Origin: Mesorhizobium sp. LNHC252B00
GTDB lineage: Bacteria; Pseudomonadota; Alphaproteobacteria; Rhizobiales; Rhizobiaceae
Direction: 5' to 3'
DNA: 64,000 nucleotides
Assembly: GCF_000502955.1 (NCBI RefSeq)
Contig: NZ_AYWO01000015.1
Span: forward strand, 136,859-200,858
Positions 17,950 through 27,400 of this stretch are shown here, in pieces. The position numbers and the translations under genes were made by a program. Numbering within the stretch: the first letter of the stretch is position 1; every line of letters begins with the position of its first letter. The notes beneath the pieces are model-generated. The model was not told the origin of the DNA. It saw only the letters and a list, made by a program, of their open reading frames with translations, and searched no databases.

Positions 17950-20900
17950 TCATTCATGAATTGGGATGCCAAATCGTTCACTGAGCTCACGTTCGTAGAT
18001 GCTTGCCCGCTTGAGCGCAACAGGCCCAAGGTCATGGCTCCGTATCGTCTCGGCCTGTACCTGTCTAATCTCCTGTAGATGCCTGAGATCGAAATTTCCT
18101 ACGGTCACGCTCGACTGATGCCGGCGGTGAGAATTGAGCGAACGCGGCGAAAACGCGATCGAGCCATTCTCGAGTAGACGCAAATATGTCACCCAATCCC
18201 CTGCGTTGCGCAGCGACATGATCTCTTCGCTGTGTCTGGCCAACGCATTCCTGAGCGCCTCCCTCCGAAACAAAACGCCGCTGACGTTTGGAATGGTGTT
18301 CTTGAGGTAGAGCGCCTCGGCGATTTCCTGGCGGCCGTCCACGATGTAGGGCTTCGTCCAACGGGACCGATCGATATCGGCCACATAGTCGAGATAGTGC
18401 TCGGACAGAACGCGGCCGGTGCCGTCTATCTGGCGCGACTGGCAATAGCTCATCACCACTTCCTTGCGCTCGAAGGCGGGCAAAAGCTCGGCCAAAAAAT
18501 CGGGATCGGCAAGATCGTCGGCTTCGGCGATCCAGACGTAATCGCCGCGCGCCATTTCGACCCCACGCATCCACTGGCGGAACACCGAGCCCGAATTTTC
18601 GGCATTCACGACCAACCTGCACGGAATATCGCAGTCGGCCAGAAACTGCTCAATGACATCGACGCTTTCGTCGATTGAAGCATCGTCAAGCACGATCAAC
18701 TCGTAGGGTCTTATCGTCTGATCGACGATCGAGCTCAGGCGCGCACCAAGATATCGGGCGTAGTTGTAGTTCGGCACGATGACCGACACCCGCGGCGACG
18801 GCTTTTCGGAATAAATCAGCAGGTCATGCAGGTAGTGATTGAAGCTGAATTCCTGGCGGACAATATCACGTCCGACGCCCCCCAGACGCCGTGCTTCGCC
18901 CTGATTGTCGAGCAGATTGCCGATAGCTTTGGCCATCTCATCAGTGTCGAAGGCCTGCACAAGGATTCCGCAATCACGCTTCAGCAGATCCTGGAAGCCG
19001 CCAGCGCCTTCGAAGGCAACGACCGGCACTGTGGCATCAAGCGCCTCGAGCACCACCGAGGGGAACGGATCTTCACGCGAGGTCAAGGCGTAGATGTCTG
19101 CCGCGAAATAGTACTCCTGCGGATTTTCCACCAATCCGACAAAGCGGAAGCGGTTCTCGAGTCCCGCTTCCTTCACCCGACGCATTTGCTTGGCGTGGAA
19201 GACAGTATCGACATGGCCGACCCAGACTGCAACCGCATCCGATCTGGATGCCATAACCTTGAGGCAAGCATCAACGAAAAGATCGAGGCCCTTGCGATGG
19301 TCGGCATAGCCCGCGCACAAGATGATGCTGGCGTTGGTCGAGAGCTGTAATTTCGCGCGGACCGCCTCGCGAACCCCCTGGCGATCATCGATGTGGTAGG
19401 GCGTACGCAGATAGAGTCCTTGCGGCCTGACTACCGACTGGCTGACCGGCCCGCCAACGAACTCTTCGAATCCGACTTTGACGATCTCGGCTGGGAAAAC
19501 GACCGTGTCGGCGCTCTCGACAATGGCTGCGGCTGCGTCAGCAAGACCATAGGACGCCAATATTCCGGGCAGTTCGTGGACGAGGCTAACGGTGCGGAAC
19601 CCCGCCCGCTTCAACAGCGGCACGAGCCTACCCGATACGGTGGTGTTGACAACGGCCACTTCGGCGCCGTTGTTTCTGATGGTGGCCAAGCGTTTCAACA
19701 CATCGGCATCGCCTTGCTCAGGTAAGTTGATCCTGTGCACGGTCGCGGCGTGGGCGAAACGGCCGAGTAACGGTCCATCACCCAGCGCAATGAGATCGGT
19801 GTCAAAGCCAAGTAGCTTGAATCCCTTGGCCATATTGAGAGCCAGCAATTGCGCTCCATGGGGATGGGCGTCGTGCGAAACGATTACGATCCGGGACTTG
19901 GATTTCGTGTTGGCCGCCTCCAACGCGTCGCGGGTCGCTTGCAGGTAAGCGTGGCCGTTGGCGCTATCGGGCTCCAGATGGGCGCCTTCCGCCCACTCGT
20001 TCCAGGCATTGACGAAAACCAGCCGCTCGGATGGCTCGCTGACATGGGCCAAGGTGTCCTCAATGGCATTGTCCAGCCATTTGCGGTAGAGCGCAGGAGT
20101 GTTGTTAATAAACACGGTGCCGCCGCGCTTGCGGCGTGCCGTATTGTCCCAGCCAGGGCAAACCGAACGGAAGAGCTTGTATTTGCGGGATGAATAGGTC
20201 TCGCTGCGCTGCGGGAAAACCGACCAGTCATAGACGGTCGTGGCAAAATCCTCATGCAGCGGCGTCACTGTATGCGTGACGTTTGGCGGTGCGGAATTGT
20301 TAGGCGGAAATTCCACAGCGGCATCGAACCCGTATCGGTCCGGCGGCACAGATTCGAACGATTGGGTGTAGGCCAGGAAAATCTCGCCGATGCCGTTCTC
20401 CCGGCACCAAGTCCGCCAGCGCCGCGCTGTCTCGATTGCCGCCGGCAGCAGGCTTGGCCGATAGACGAGCAGCAGCGGCTTGCCACCGACGCGGATATAG
20501 CGAGGGTCGCGAAGATAAGGCGCGACCTCGGCGATGAAGGCGAGATCGTCCTGGGGGGAATGGTCCTGGGCGATGAGGATCTCCTGGTCCATCCCGTCCC
20601 AACGGCGCGACCAGTTCTCATTGGCCCAGCAGACGCAGAACGGCATGTCGAGGCTCTTGTCCTCAAGCCAGTTCTCAAGCGGCTTTTCCAAGAGCCGCTT
20701 GCCCGCGAACCAATAAAAATAGAAGCAGAAGGCTTCCACGCCATAGAGCCTTGCCAGTTCGATCTGGCGGTGCTGCACGGCGGTATCGCGCAGATCATAA
20801 TAGCCGAGCGCATCTGGCACGTGCGGCTGTTGGTGGCCGGCAAATTGCGGCTCTGTGGGCCTGACATTGGTCCATTCGGTGAAGCCCTGTCCCCACCATT

Positions 20901-22503
20901 CATCGTTTTCGGGGATCGGGTGGAATTGCGGCAGATAGAACGCAATGATGCGCACCGGCCTCTGGAGCAGCGGCGGTGCCTCGAGACGTGGCATATAGAC
21001 GGGTTCGGGCGCAAAGATCGGGCCAGAACTGGCGAGCGCCCCGCGCAGGACCATCTCGTTGTTGCCCACGGGCGCGTCGGGCGCCTCCATGTTTCTCCAG
21101 GCGCGGTAGGCATTCGTAACGCCAAACAGCGAAGGGAAGGTCGAAAACATCGCTCTCTTCATCTTTCGCTTGACGTCGATAGGCAGCGGCAGATTGTGCC
21201 AGCAGGCGTAAGCGCCGCGAGCCACTAAGCGGCGAGCCATCATGGGCGTATTGCCGATCGCGCGAATGCCACTCCCAATCCCGCGCACAGGCTTGGTCAG
21301 TCGCCAGGAGGTACTGGCATAGACGGCATCGAGAACACCATGCAAACGGGTTTCCTCGGAGTATGCATTGTCGCGATCCGCAAGCAACGTGCTCGCCGCC
21401 ACGTGCGCAACCGACAGTTCTTTTCGCAGGACTTCGATCTCTTCGGCCCTGGCGATGGCCAGCGCCCTTGCCCGCGCGATTTCGTCTTCGCGATTCCGGA
21501 GCTGTTCGCGCATTTCGACTATCTCACTAGAGAAGGCCTCGATCTGCACTCCATGGTGTTTTACCAGTTGCCTGTTGGTTTCGATCTCCTCTTCCATAGT
21601 CGTCGACCGTAACGACCACGGATTTCCGGTTTGATCGGTCGCCTTGCTCTCCGTGTCGTCGAGAGGCACCACGCTCCCGTCGGCGAGCGCAGCCAGGCCG
21701 TGCACGCTGCGCGCGCCCAGGATATTTTCCGGAATCGGCCGCTTCGTAACAACGCAAAGCGAGTTCAAGAACTCAACCGAATGAACCGACGCGAGAGAAG
21801 CTTCATCGAATGCGGCTTGGTGCCTGCCCGCGAAAGTGGCCAGGGCATCGACCCGACGACGATCCAGTCCCCAATGCTCATGGTTGACCACGTCAAGCAG
21901 GCGCTTGAAGAACGACATCGAGGAAAGAGGATCATAGAGACCGCCGTCGAATTCCTGCCAGTAACTGCAATGCAGATCTTCCGCTATGTAGATCCCCCCT
22001 TCAGAAAGATGGGGGAAGTATCGAGCGAACGAGCAGATTATATCCGATGACAAATGCGATCCGTCATCAATTATAATATCATACTTCTCCGACCTCGCAA
22101 CGATATCGCGCTCTACTTCATCTGTATTGGCATTACCTACCGATATTTCAATCTTCTTGTTATCAAAAACCAGATTGCCGCAGGCCAGATTGATGTCGCA
22201 ACCGACAATAATTTCCGCATTCGGAAAATATTTTTGCCATATCTCCAAGGAACCGCCGTTCTGAACTCCAATTTCCAGAATCCGAACCGGCTTGTTTCGA
22301 TACTCTGAAAAAATATGGTCGTATGTGCTCAGATAGATTGACCATTTATCCGACACTTTGCCACGATGCGCGTTGTACAGGTCACGAAGTGAACCGTCGT
22401 GTTTTCCAGGCCGCGCGGCTTTCGCCTTGGCGCGCGCCTTCGGCGCCACCTCGCCGGCCGGTATACCATCGCGCATATTTTCGAGTGACGGATGCTTGCT
22501 CAT
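17950..22503 (-). CDS. Multi-module glycan enzyme: methyltransferase, coiled coil, GH99-like/WbsX domain, GT4 and GT2
   Basis: This 1517-residue protein has at least four enzymatic-looking modules. Residues 40-260 are a SAM methyltransferase of the TylF/CmcI type (RILEIGVQNGG, IIIDDGSH). Residues 300-395 are a charged coiled coil ending in the STSWRLTKPVR motif often seen beside glycosyltransferase domains. Residues 515-865 are a WbsX-type GH99-like domain (FYLPQFHPIPENDEWWGQGF, NAWNEWAEG). Residues 870-1230 are a GT-B fold GT4 domain (SREDPFPSVVLEAL). Residues 1236-1517 are a GT2 domain (VSVIVPNYNYARYLGA, EADD). The start at 22503 is 12 bases from the rmlD stop; an open frame upstream to 22689 overlaps rmlD and is unlikely. 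The order suggests a polymerase or terminator that also methylates the glycan; this is inference. Confidence 0.88.
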   Translation of the reverse strand: MSKHPSLENMRDGIPAGEVAPKARAKAKAARPGKHDGSLRDLYNAHRGKVSDKWSIYLSTYDHIFSEYRNKPVRILEIGVQNGGSLEIWQKYFPNAEIIVGCDINLACGNLVFDNKKIEISVGNANTDEVERDIVARSEKYDIIIDDGSHLSSDIICSFARYFPHLSEGGIYIAEDLHCSYWQEFDGGLYDPLSSMSFFKRLLDVVNHEHWGLDRRRVDALATFAGRHQAAFDEASLASVHSVEFLNSLCVVTKRPIPENILGARSVHGLAALADGSVVPLDDTESKATDQTGNPWSLRSTTMEEEIETNRQLVKHHGVQIEAFSSEIVEMREQLRNREDEIARARALAIARAEEIEVLRKELSVAHVAASTLLADRDNAYSEETRLHGVLDAVYASTSWRLTKPVRGIGSGIRAIGNTPMMARRLVARGAYACWHNLPLPIDVKRKMKRAMFSTFPSLFGVTNAYRAWRNMEAPDAPVGNNEMVLRGALASSGPIFAPEPVYMPRLEAPPLLQRPVRIIAFYLPQFHPIPENDEWWGQGFTEWTNVRPTEPQFAGHQQPHVPDALGYYDLRDTAVQHRQIELARLYGVEAFCFYFYWFAGKRLLEKPLENWLEDKSLDMPFCVCWANENWSRRWDGMDQEILIAQDHSPQDDLAFIAEVAPYLRDPRYIRVGGKPLLLVYRPSLLPAAIETARRWRTWCRENGIGEIFLAYTQSFESVPPDRYGFDAAVEFPPNNSAPPNVTHTVTPLHEDFATTVYDWSVFPQRSETYSSRKYKLFRSVCPGWDNTARRKRGGTVFINNTPALYRKWLDNAIEDTLAHVSEPSERLVFVNAWNEWAEGAHLEPDSANGHAYLQATRDALEAANTKSKSRIVIVSHDAHPHGAQLLALNMAKGFKLLGFDTDLIALGDGPLLGRFAHAATVHRINLPEQGDADVLKRLATIRNNGAEVAVVNTTVSGRLVPLLKRAGFRTVSLVHELPGILASYGLADAAAAIVESADTVVFPAEIVKVGFEEFVGGPVSQSVVRPQGLYLRTPYHIDDRQGVREAVRAKLQLSTNASIILCAGYADHRKGLDLFVDACLKVMASRSDAVAVWVGHVDTVFHAKQMRRVKEAGLENRFRFVGLVENPQEYYFAADIYALTSREDPFPSVVLEALDATVPVVAFEGAGGFQDLLKRDCGILVQAFDTDEMAKAIGNLLDNQGEARRLGGVGRDIVRQEFSFNHYLHDLLIYSEKPSPRVSVIVPNYNYARYLGARLSSIVDQTIRPYELIVLDDASIDESVDVIEQFLADCDIPCRLVVNAENSGSVFRQWMRGVEMARGDYVWIAEADDLADPDFLAELLPAFERKEVVMSYCQSRQIDGTGRVLSEHYLDYVADIDRSRWTKPYIVDGRQEIAEALYLKNTIPNVSGVLFRREALRNALARHSEEIMSLRNAGDWVTYLRLLENGSIAFSPRSLNSHRRHQSSVTVGNFDLRHLQEIRQVQAETIRSHDLGPVALKRASIYERELSERFGIPIHE

Positions 22504-22514
22504 GCCATCAATGC

Positions 22515-23402
22515 CTATTTCGTCCCATCGATGAGAAGCCGCCGCACCACCGTCTCCGTCGACTTCCGCCAGTCCGGCGCATCCCAGCCGAACGCGGAGG
22601 CGAATTTCGCGCTCGATAGCCGGGAGTTGGCGGGGCGGCGCGCCTTGGTTGGATAGTCTATTGTAGCAATGTCCCGTACCCGCGCCCAAGGGCCACCAGA
22701 CACGCGGCTTGTGTCCAGGATATGACGGGCAAAGCCGCTCCAGTTGGCTTCGCCGGTTCCGGCCAGGTGATAGATGCCGGCGAAGCTCTTGCCGTCATTG
22801 AGCTGTGCTGCTGCATGCAGGATTGCGTCGGCGACATCAAGCGCGGATGTGGGATTTCCCCATTGATCGGCCACCACGGCGATCTCGTCGCGGTCGGCGG
22901 CAAGCCGCAGCATGGTCTTGACGAAATTCTTGCCGAACGGGCTGTAGACCCATGCCGTGCGCAGGATCAGGTGATGCGGGCTGGCTGCCGCCACCGCCTG
23001 CTCGCCGGCTAGCTTGGAGGCGCCATAGGCGCTGGCTGGCGCGGTCGCGTCGGTCTCGACATAGGCGCTGTCCTTCGAACCGTCGAAGACATAGTCGGTC
23101 GAAAGATGGATGACGGGAACGCCAAGCCGGCTTGCCGCTTCCGCCACCTTGCCGGCGCCAACGGCGTTCACCGCGAATGCCAGATCGGGCTCATCCTCGG
23201 CCTGATCCACCGCCGTGTAGGCGGCGGCCGACACGACGATGTCGGGCTTGGCGGCCGCAATGGCTTCGATCACCATGTCGGGTCTTGCCAAATCGAGTTC
23301 CGGCCGGCCAATGGCAATGACCTCCACGCCGGCGCGTCGCCGGCCGGCCTCCAGAAGGCTTGCCGCGACCTGGCCCTCGCGTCCGGTGACGACGAGCCTC
23401 AC
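22515..23402 (-). CDS. rmlD: dTDP-4-dehydrorhamnose reductase
   Basis: This 295-residue SDR enzyme catalyses the last step to dTDP-L-rhamnose, reducing dTDP-4-keto-L-rhamnose with NADPH. The family N terminus [10 protein letters not shown] is present, with LSTDYVFDG, a YGASKLAGE catalytic tyrosine/lysine pair and [10 protein letters not shown]. The start is a GTG overlapping the rmlB stop (GTGA), and length and order match other rml operons. Its stop lies 12 bases before the start of the large multi-module gene. Confidence 0.95.
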   Translation of the reverse strand: MRLVVTGREGQVAASLLEAGRRRAGVEVIAIGRPELDLARPDMVIEAIAAAKPDIVVSAAAYTAVDQAEDEPDLAFAVNAVGAGKVAEAASRLGVPVIHLSTDYVFDGSKDSAYVETDATAPASAYGASKLAGEQAVAAASPHHLILRTAWVYSPFGKNFVKTMLRLAADRDEIAVVADQWGNPTSALDVADAILHAAAQLNDGKSFAGIYHLAGTGEANWSGFARHILDTSRVSGGPWARVRDIATIDYPTKARRPANSRLSSAKFASAFGWDAPDWRKSTETVVRRLLIDGTK

Positions 23403-24469
23403 GCGGCCCCCTTGCGCGCTTCGCCCAGTCTTTCACCGGCATAGTGCTTTTCGCGGATCGGCCCCCACCACCATTTGTTGTCGAGAAACCAGTCCACGGT
23501 TCTGGCCAGGCCGCTGTCGAAGTTCTCGTTGGGCGCCCAGCCGAGATCACGGCCGATCTTCGATGCGTCGATGGCGTAGCGGCGATCATGGCCGGGACGA
23601 TCGGTGACGAAGGAAATCAGGTCGCGATAGCTCTTGCCACCGGCCCGGGGACGCCTGGTGTCGAGCAGATCGCAGATCGTCTCGACGACGCCCAGGTTCG
23701 TCCGCTCGGAATTGCCGCCGACATTGTAGCTTTCGCCCGGCTGCCCTTTCGTGGCGACGAGTTCCAACGCGCGCGCGTGATCCTCGACGAACAGCCAGTC
23801 GCGCACATTGGCGCCGGCGCCATAGACCGGCAGCGGCTTTTCGTCGAGCGCATTGAGGATGACCAGCGGGATCAGCTTTTCGGGAAAGTGATAGGGTCCG
23901 TAATTGTTCGAGCAGTTGGAAAGCACGACCGGCAGGCCATAGGTTTCGTGCCAGGCTCGCACCAGATGGTCCGACGCCGCCTTGGAGGCGGAATAGGGCG
24001 AGGACGGCGCATAAGGCGTTTCCTCGACGAACATGCCGCCATCGAAAGGCAGATCGCCGAACACCTCGTCGGTCGAGACATGATGGAAGCGGAAGCGGCT
24101 CTTCCTGTCCTCGGGCAGGCCGCGCCAGTATTCCAGCGCGGAATTGAGGATCTTGTAGGTGCCGACGATGTTGGTCTCGATAAACGTGCCCGGCCCGTCG
24201 ATCGAGCGGTCGACATGGCTCTCGGCGGCGAGGTTCATGACGATGTCGATATCGTCCCGGCGCAGGATGTCGAGCACTGCCTTCTCGTCACAGATATCGG
24301 CCTGCGCAAAGCGGTAATTGTGCGCGTTCTCGATCGGCCGCAGCGAGGCCAAATTGCCCGCATAGGTGAGCTTGTCGAGATTGGTCACGCGATAGGCCGG
24401 GTTGGCGCACAGATGCCGGCATACCGCCGAGCCTATGAAGCCAGCACCGCCTGTCACCAGAAAATTCAT
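23399..24469 (-). CDS. rmlB: dTDP-glucose 4,6-dehydratase
   Basis: This 356-residue extended SDR converts dTDP-glucose to dTDP-4-keto-6-deoxyglucose. The NAD-binding motif GGAGFIGS is at residue 7, followed by [16 protein letters not shown] [22 protein letters not shown], and the catalytic YSASKA. The open frame begins eight codons earlier at 24493, but the family begins with MNFLVTGG, giving a start at 24469. The product is the branch point for L-rhamnose (RmlC, RmlD) and for the 3-amino sugar predicted from the genes at 9622 and 11684, which have no dehydratase of their own. Confidence 0.96.
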   Translation of the reverse strand: MNFLVTGGAGFIGSAVCRHLCANPAYRVTNLDKLTYAGNLASLRPIENAHNYRFAQADICDEKAVLDILRRDDIDIVMNLAAESHVDRSIDGPGTFIETNIVGTYKILNSALEYWRGLPEDRKSRFRFHHVSTDEVFGDLPFDGGMFVEETPYAPSSPYSASKAASDHLVRAWHETYGLPVVLSNCSNNYGPYHFPEKLIPLVILNALDEKPLPVYGAGANVRDWLFVEDHARALELVATKGQPGESYNVGGNSERTNLGVVETICDLLDTRRPRAGGKSYRDLISFVTDRPGHDRRYAIDASKIGRDLGWAPNENFDSGLARTVDWFLDNKWWWGPIREKHYAGERLGEARKGAA

Positions 24470-24496
24470 GCCACTGTCCTCATCCTTTGGCAATCA

Positions 24497-25051
24497 TCAG
24501 GCAAACACCTCGGCGGCGGCCAATAGCGGCGCCTTCAGGTCCTTGTCCGAAAGCTGGAACCCGCCGGACAATGACGGCCATTCGATGCCGATGGCGGGAT
24601 CGTCGAAACGAATTGACCGGTCATGCGCCTGCGAATAGGTGTCGGTGACCTTATACAGGACCTCGGTGTCGGCGACGAGCGTCACGAAGCCGTGCGCGAA
24701 GCCTTTCGGCACCAGAATCTGGTTGCCCTTTTCGGCCGACACTTCGAGCGCGACCCATTTTCCAAAGGTTTTCGAGCCGCGGCGAATGTCCACCGCAACG
24801 TCGAGAATACTGCCGCGGATGACGCGCAGCAGCTTGTCCTGCGCCCGCGGCGCGAGCTGGTAGTGAAGCCCTCGCAAAACGCCTGCCGCGGCAGAATAGG
24901 AATGATTGTCCTGCACGAAAAGCAGATCTATCCCAGCCTGCGCAAAGCGTTCGGCATTGTAGGTTTCGACGAAGAACCCGCGCGCGTCGCCATGCCGCTT
25001 CGGCACGATTTCCAGCACGCCATCGATGCCAAGGGACCTGACTTCCAGCAT
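24497..25051 (-). CDS. rmlC: dTDP-4-dehydrorhamnose 3,5-epimerase
   Basis: This 184-residue cupin carries the RmlC signature KRHGDARGFFVETYN, the active-site histidine in VLRGLHYQ, and IPKGFAHGF-like VPKGFAHGF. It epimerises C3 and C5 of dTDP-4-keto-6-deoxyglucose. The ATG directly follows the rmlA TAG with no spacer, and rmlB starts 27 bases after its stop. Length and order are those of a normal rhamnose operon. Confidence 0.95.
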   Translation of the reverse strand: MLEVRSLGIDGVLEIVPKRHGDARGFFVETYNAERFAQAGIDLLFVQDNHSYSAAAGVLRGLHYQLAPRAQDKLLRVIRGSILDVAVDIRRGSKTFGKWVALEVSAEKGNQILVPKGFAHGFVTLVADTEVLYKVTDTYSQAHDRSIRFDDPAIGIEWPSLSGGFQLSDKDLKAPLLAAAEVFA

Positions 25052-25933
25052 CTAGCCCTCCGACAGGTCCACGACGCGCCGGCGCAGATAGGCGGCATAT
25101 TCGTTCTTGCCTAGGCGGTCGGCGCGACGCAGAACCTGGTCCGCCGTCAGCCAATCCTGTTCAAGGGCAATCTCTTCCGGACAGGCGACCTTGATGCCTT
25201 GGCGATGCTCGATGGTGCGCACGAAGGAAGACGCTTCGTGCAGGCTGTCTTGCGTACCGGTGTCGAGCCAGGCATAGCCACGCCCCAGCCGGTGCACATG
25301 CAACTGGCCGCGCTCGAGATAAACATTGTTGACCGCCGTGATCTCAAGCTCGCCGCGCGCCGAGGGCCTTATGGAGGGGGCGATGTCGACGACATCATTG
25401 TCGTAGAAATAGAGACCGGTGACAGCCCAGTTGGATTTCGGGTTCTGCGGCTTTTCTTCAATCGTCAGCGCCGTCCCGGTGGCCTTGTCGAAGGATACGA
25501 CACCATAACGCTGGGGATCCTCGACATGATAGGCGAACACCGAAGCACCCTTTTCGCGCGAGGCCGCGGCGCGACAAAGCTGCGACAGCCCATCGCCGAA
25601 ATAGATGTTGTCGCCAAGGATCATCGACACGCTGTCCTTGCCGATGAAATCCCGGCCGATGATGAAGGCTTCCGCCAGACCGTTGGGTTGCGGTTGCTCG
25701 GCATAGGACAGATCGAGCCCGAACTCCGATCCATCGCCAAGCAGATCGCGAAAGACCGGCAGGTCACGCGGTGTTGAAATGACCAGAATCTCTCGGATAC
25801 CCGCGAGCATCAAAACGCTTAGCGGATAATAGATCATCGGCTTGTCGTATATCGGCAGAATCTGCTTAGAGATTGCTAATGTTAGCGGATAAAGGCGCGT
25901 TCCACTGCCCCCGGCAAGGATAATTCCTTTCAA
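25052..25933 (-). CDS. rmlA: Glucose-1-phosphate thymidylyltransferase
   Basis: This 293-residue nucleotidyltransferase makes dTDP-glucose from dTTP and glucose-1-phosphate. The signature [13 protein letters not shown] is at residue 6, followed by [24 protein letters not shown] and the C-terminal half of standard length are present. It is the first gene of the rml unit, so a promoter is expected in the roughly 135 bases between 25933 and 26069, though none was identified by eye. It also feeds the proposed dTDP-3-amino-sugar pathway. Confidence 0.96.
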   Translation of the reverse strand: MKGIILAGGSGTRLYPLTLAISKQILPIYDKPMIYYPLSVLMLAGIREILVISTPRDLPVFRDLLGDGSEFGLDLSYAEQPQPNGLAEAFIIGRDFIGKDSVSMILGDNIYFGDGLSQLCRAAASREKGASVFAYHVEDPQRYGVVSFDKATGTALTIEEKPQNPKSNWAVTGLYFYDNDVVDIAPSIRPSARGELEITAVNNVYLERGQLHVHRLGRGYAWLDTGTQDSLHEASSFVRTIEHRQGIKVACPEEIALEQDWLTADQVLRRADRLGKNEYAAYLRRRVVDLSEG

Positions 25934-26068
25934 GAAGCTCTCCTTGACATGCCAAAGCCCCCTGGCCTTGCTGCTTGTGCTTAGGTTCCACGCAATGGCT
26001 TGTCAATCTCGGCAATCGACAAACGACCGGACCGCGTCCGGCGGCAATCCCGGCAAATCCACCTGCTC

Positions 26069-27400
26069 TCATTTCGCCAACGTCAACGGCCTGGCGGGAA
26101 CAAGCAAATCGTCATGATGGGTCTCGGTCGACCCGCCCCTTTGGCTCAACCGCACAGCAAAGCCTTTGTGAAAGATGATGCCATTCATGTAGGCAAAAAC
26201 CATCGCAAGCGCCGCTGTGCGCAAGGGATAATCAACCAGCGAATGAACGAGAAGAAAAGACACCGAAAGGAACGCGGCTTTCTGCAGCGGCTCCCGCCGA
26301 ACCCCGACAGACGACGCAAAAAGCAATGTCAGGTAAGCCGCGATCAGAAGAACGACGGGCGCGCCACCCTCGAGTGCCAGCTCCAGATAGTCGTTATGAG
26401 CGTGATTGACGTAGGGCTTGAAGATCATCTCGCCCTTTTCGTAAATCTGGTAGACCTTCTGAAAGCTGCCGAAACCCACACCTGTCGCCCAATTCTCTTC
26501 AATCCCCGCAATCGTGGTGCGGGCGAATTCGGCTCGGCCAAATTCCGGATCAACCACCTCCGCATCGATCTTCGTCCACGCGCCTATCGTGTAGAGCGAA
26601 AGGCCGATGAAGACCGCAAGGACGCCATACCGACTTAGCCTGGAGCGAGCGGACAGAAAGACAACCGATATTATGGTGATCGCCAATCCTATCAGGATAC
26701 CGGCGCGCGAACCGGCGGCCAGAAGCAGCAGCAACAGCATTATCAATCCGAGCGATCCAGACAGAAGGTGCCCGCGGAAAAGGCCGTGGCAGACAACGAA
26801 AGGGATGGAAACGAACAGCAACGCCGAAAAGTGGTTCTGGTTGGCAAACAGTCCCGCATTGATCGTGAACGGCAACAACCCTTCTATGGCAACCGTATCG
26901 GAGAGTGAATACTGGATCGCGGCAGCCAATCCGTTACAGATGACACCCATGAAAAAGAACGGCAGAAGGCCGTAGACCTGATCCGTACGCAAGCGGATAA
27001 CGCTCAGAAAGAATGCTGCCCCCGCCGAAAAATACAGAAAGCACTCGATCGTGCGCCCGACGCCGACACTGACGAAGCGCAGCCGGGTTTCGCCGGCGAG
27101 CCACGGAGTGGCGAGCAGCGGCTCCGGCCGCAATCCGCTCAACAGGGCCGCAGGCAGCAGCACGATCTGAAGGCAGAACACGACAAGGGTCAGGGCAAGC
27201 AGCCACAAGACCGGACGAGGGATGCTCTGCCCCGATGGCCTTGAAAAGATGGCCGCGGCCGAGACGATCGCTGCAATTTCGATCAGCGTTTCGGTGTAGA
27301 GGCCACTCGCCGTGCCGCCGCCAATCAGCATCGACAGGAAAAGAACCGACCCAAGCAGATACTTTTCCCATTCCGTGGACCGGCTCGAGCGCGCTCTCAC
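26069..27400 (-). CDS. O-antigen ligase/polymerase family membrane protein (Wzy_C type)
   Basis: This protein of about 443 residues has roughly eleven membrane helices and the periplasmic loop ATGVGFGSFQKVYQ followed by YVNHAHNDYLELALEGG. The H-NDYL pattern is typical of the O-antigen ligase/Wzy superfamily. The GTG at 27400 overlaps the preceding stop (GTGA) and is preferred over the ATG at 27511, which would overlap the upstream gene by more than 100 bases. As last gene of the ExoP-like operon it is the best candidate for the exopolysaccharide polymerase of this island. Confidence 0.85.
   Translation of the reverse strand: MRARSSRSTEWEKYLLGSVLFLSMLIGGGTASGLYTETLIEIAAIVSAAAIFSRPSGQSIPRPVLWLLALTLVVFCLQIVLLPAALLSGLRPEPLLATPWLAGETRLRFVSVGVGRTIECFLYFSAGAAFFLSVIRLRTDQVYGLLPFFFMGVICNGLAAAIQYSLSDTVAIEGLLPFTINAGLFANQNHFSALLFVSIPFVVCHGLFRGHLLSGSLGLIMLLLLLLAAGSRAGILIGLAITIISVVFLSARSRLSRYGVLAVFIGLSLYTIGAWTKIDAEVVDPEFGRAEFARTTIAGIEENWATGVGFGSFQKVYQIYEKGEMIFKPYVNHAHNDYLELALEGGAPVVLLIAAYLTLLFASSVGVRREPLQKAAFLSVSFLLVHSLVDYPLRTAALAMVFAYMNGIIFHKGFAVRLSQRGGSTETHHDDLLVPARPLTLAK

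Noticed and set aside
20254..21228. 324-codon plus-strand open frame
   Set aside because: It is antisense to the GH99-like part of the large multi-module gene.
23444..24526. 360-codon plus-strand open frame
   Set aside because: It is antisense to rmlB and without similarity.
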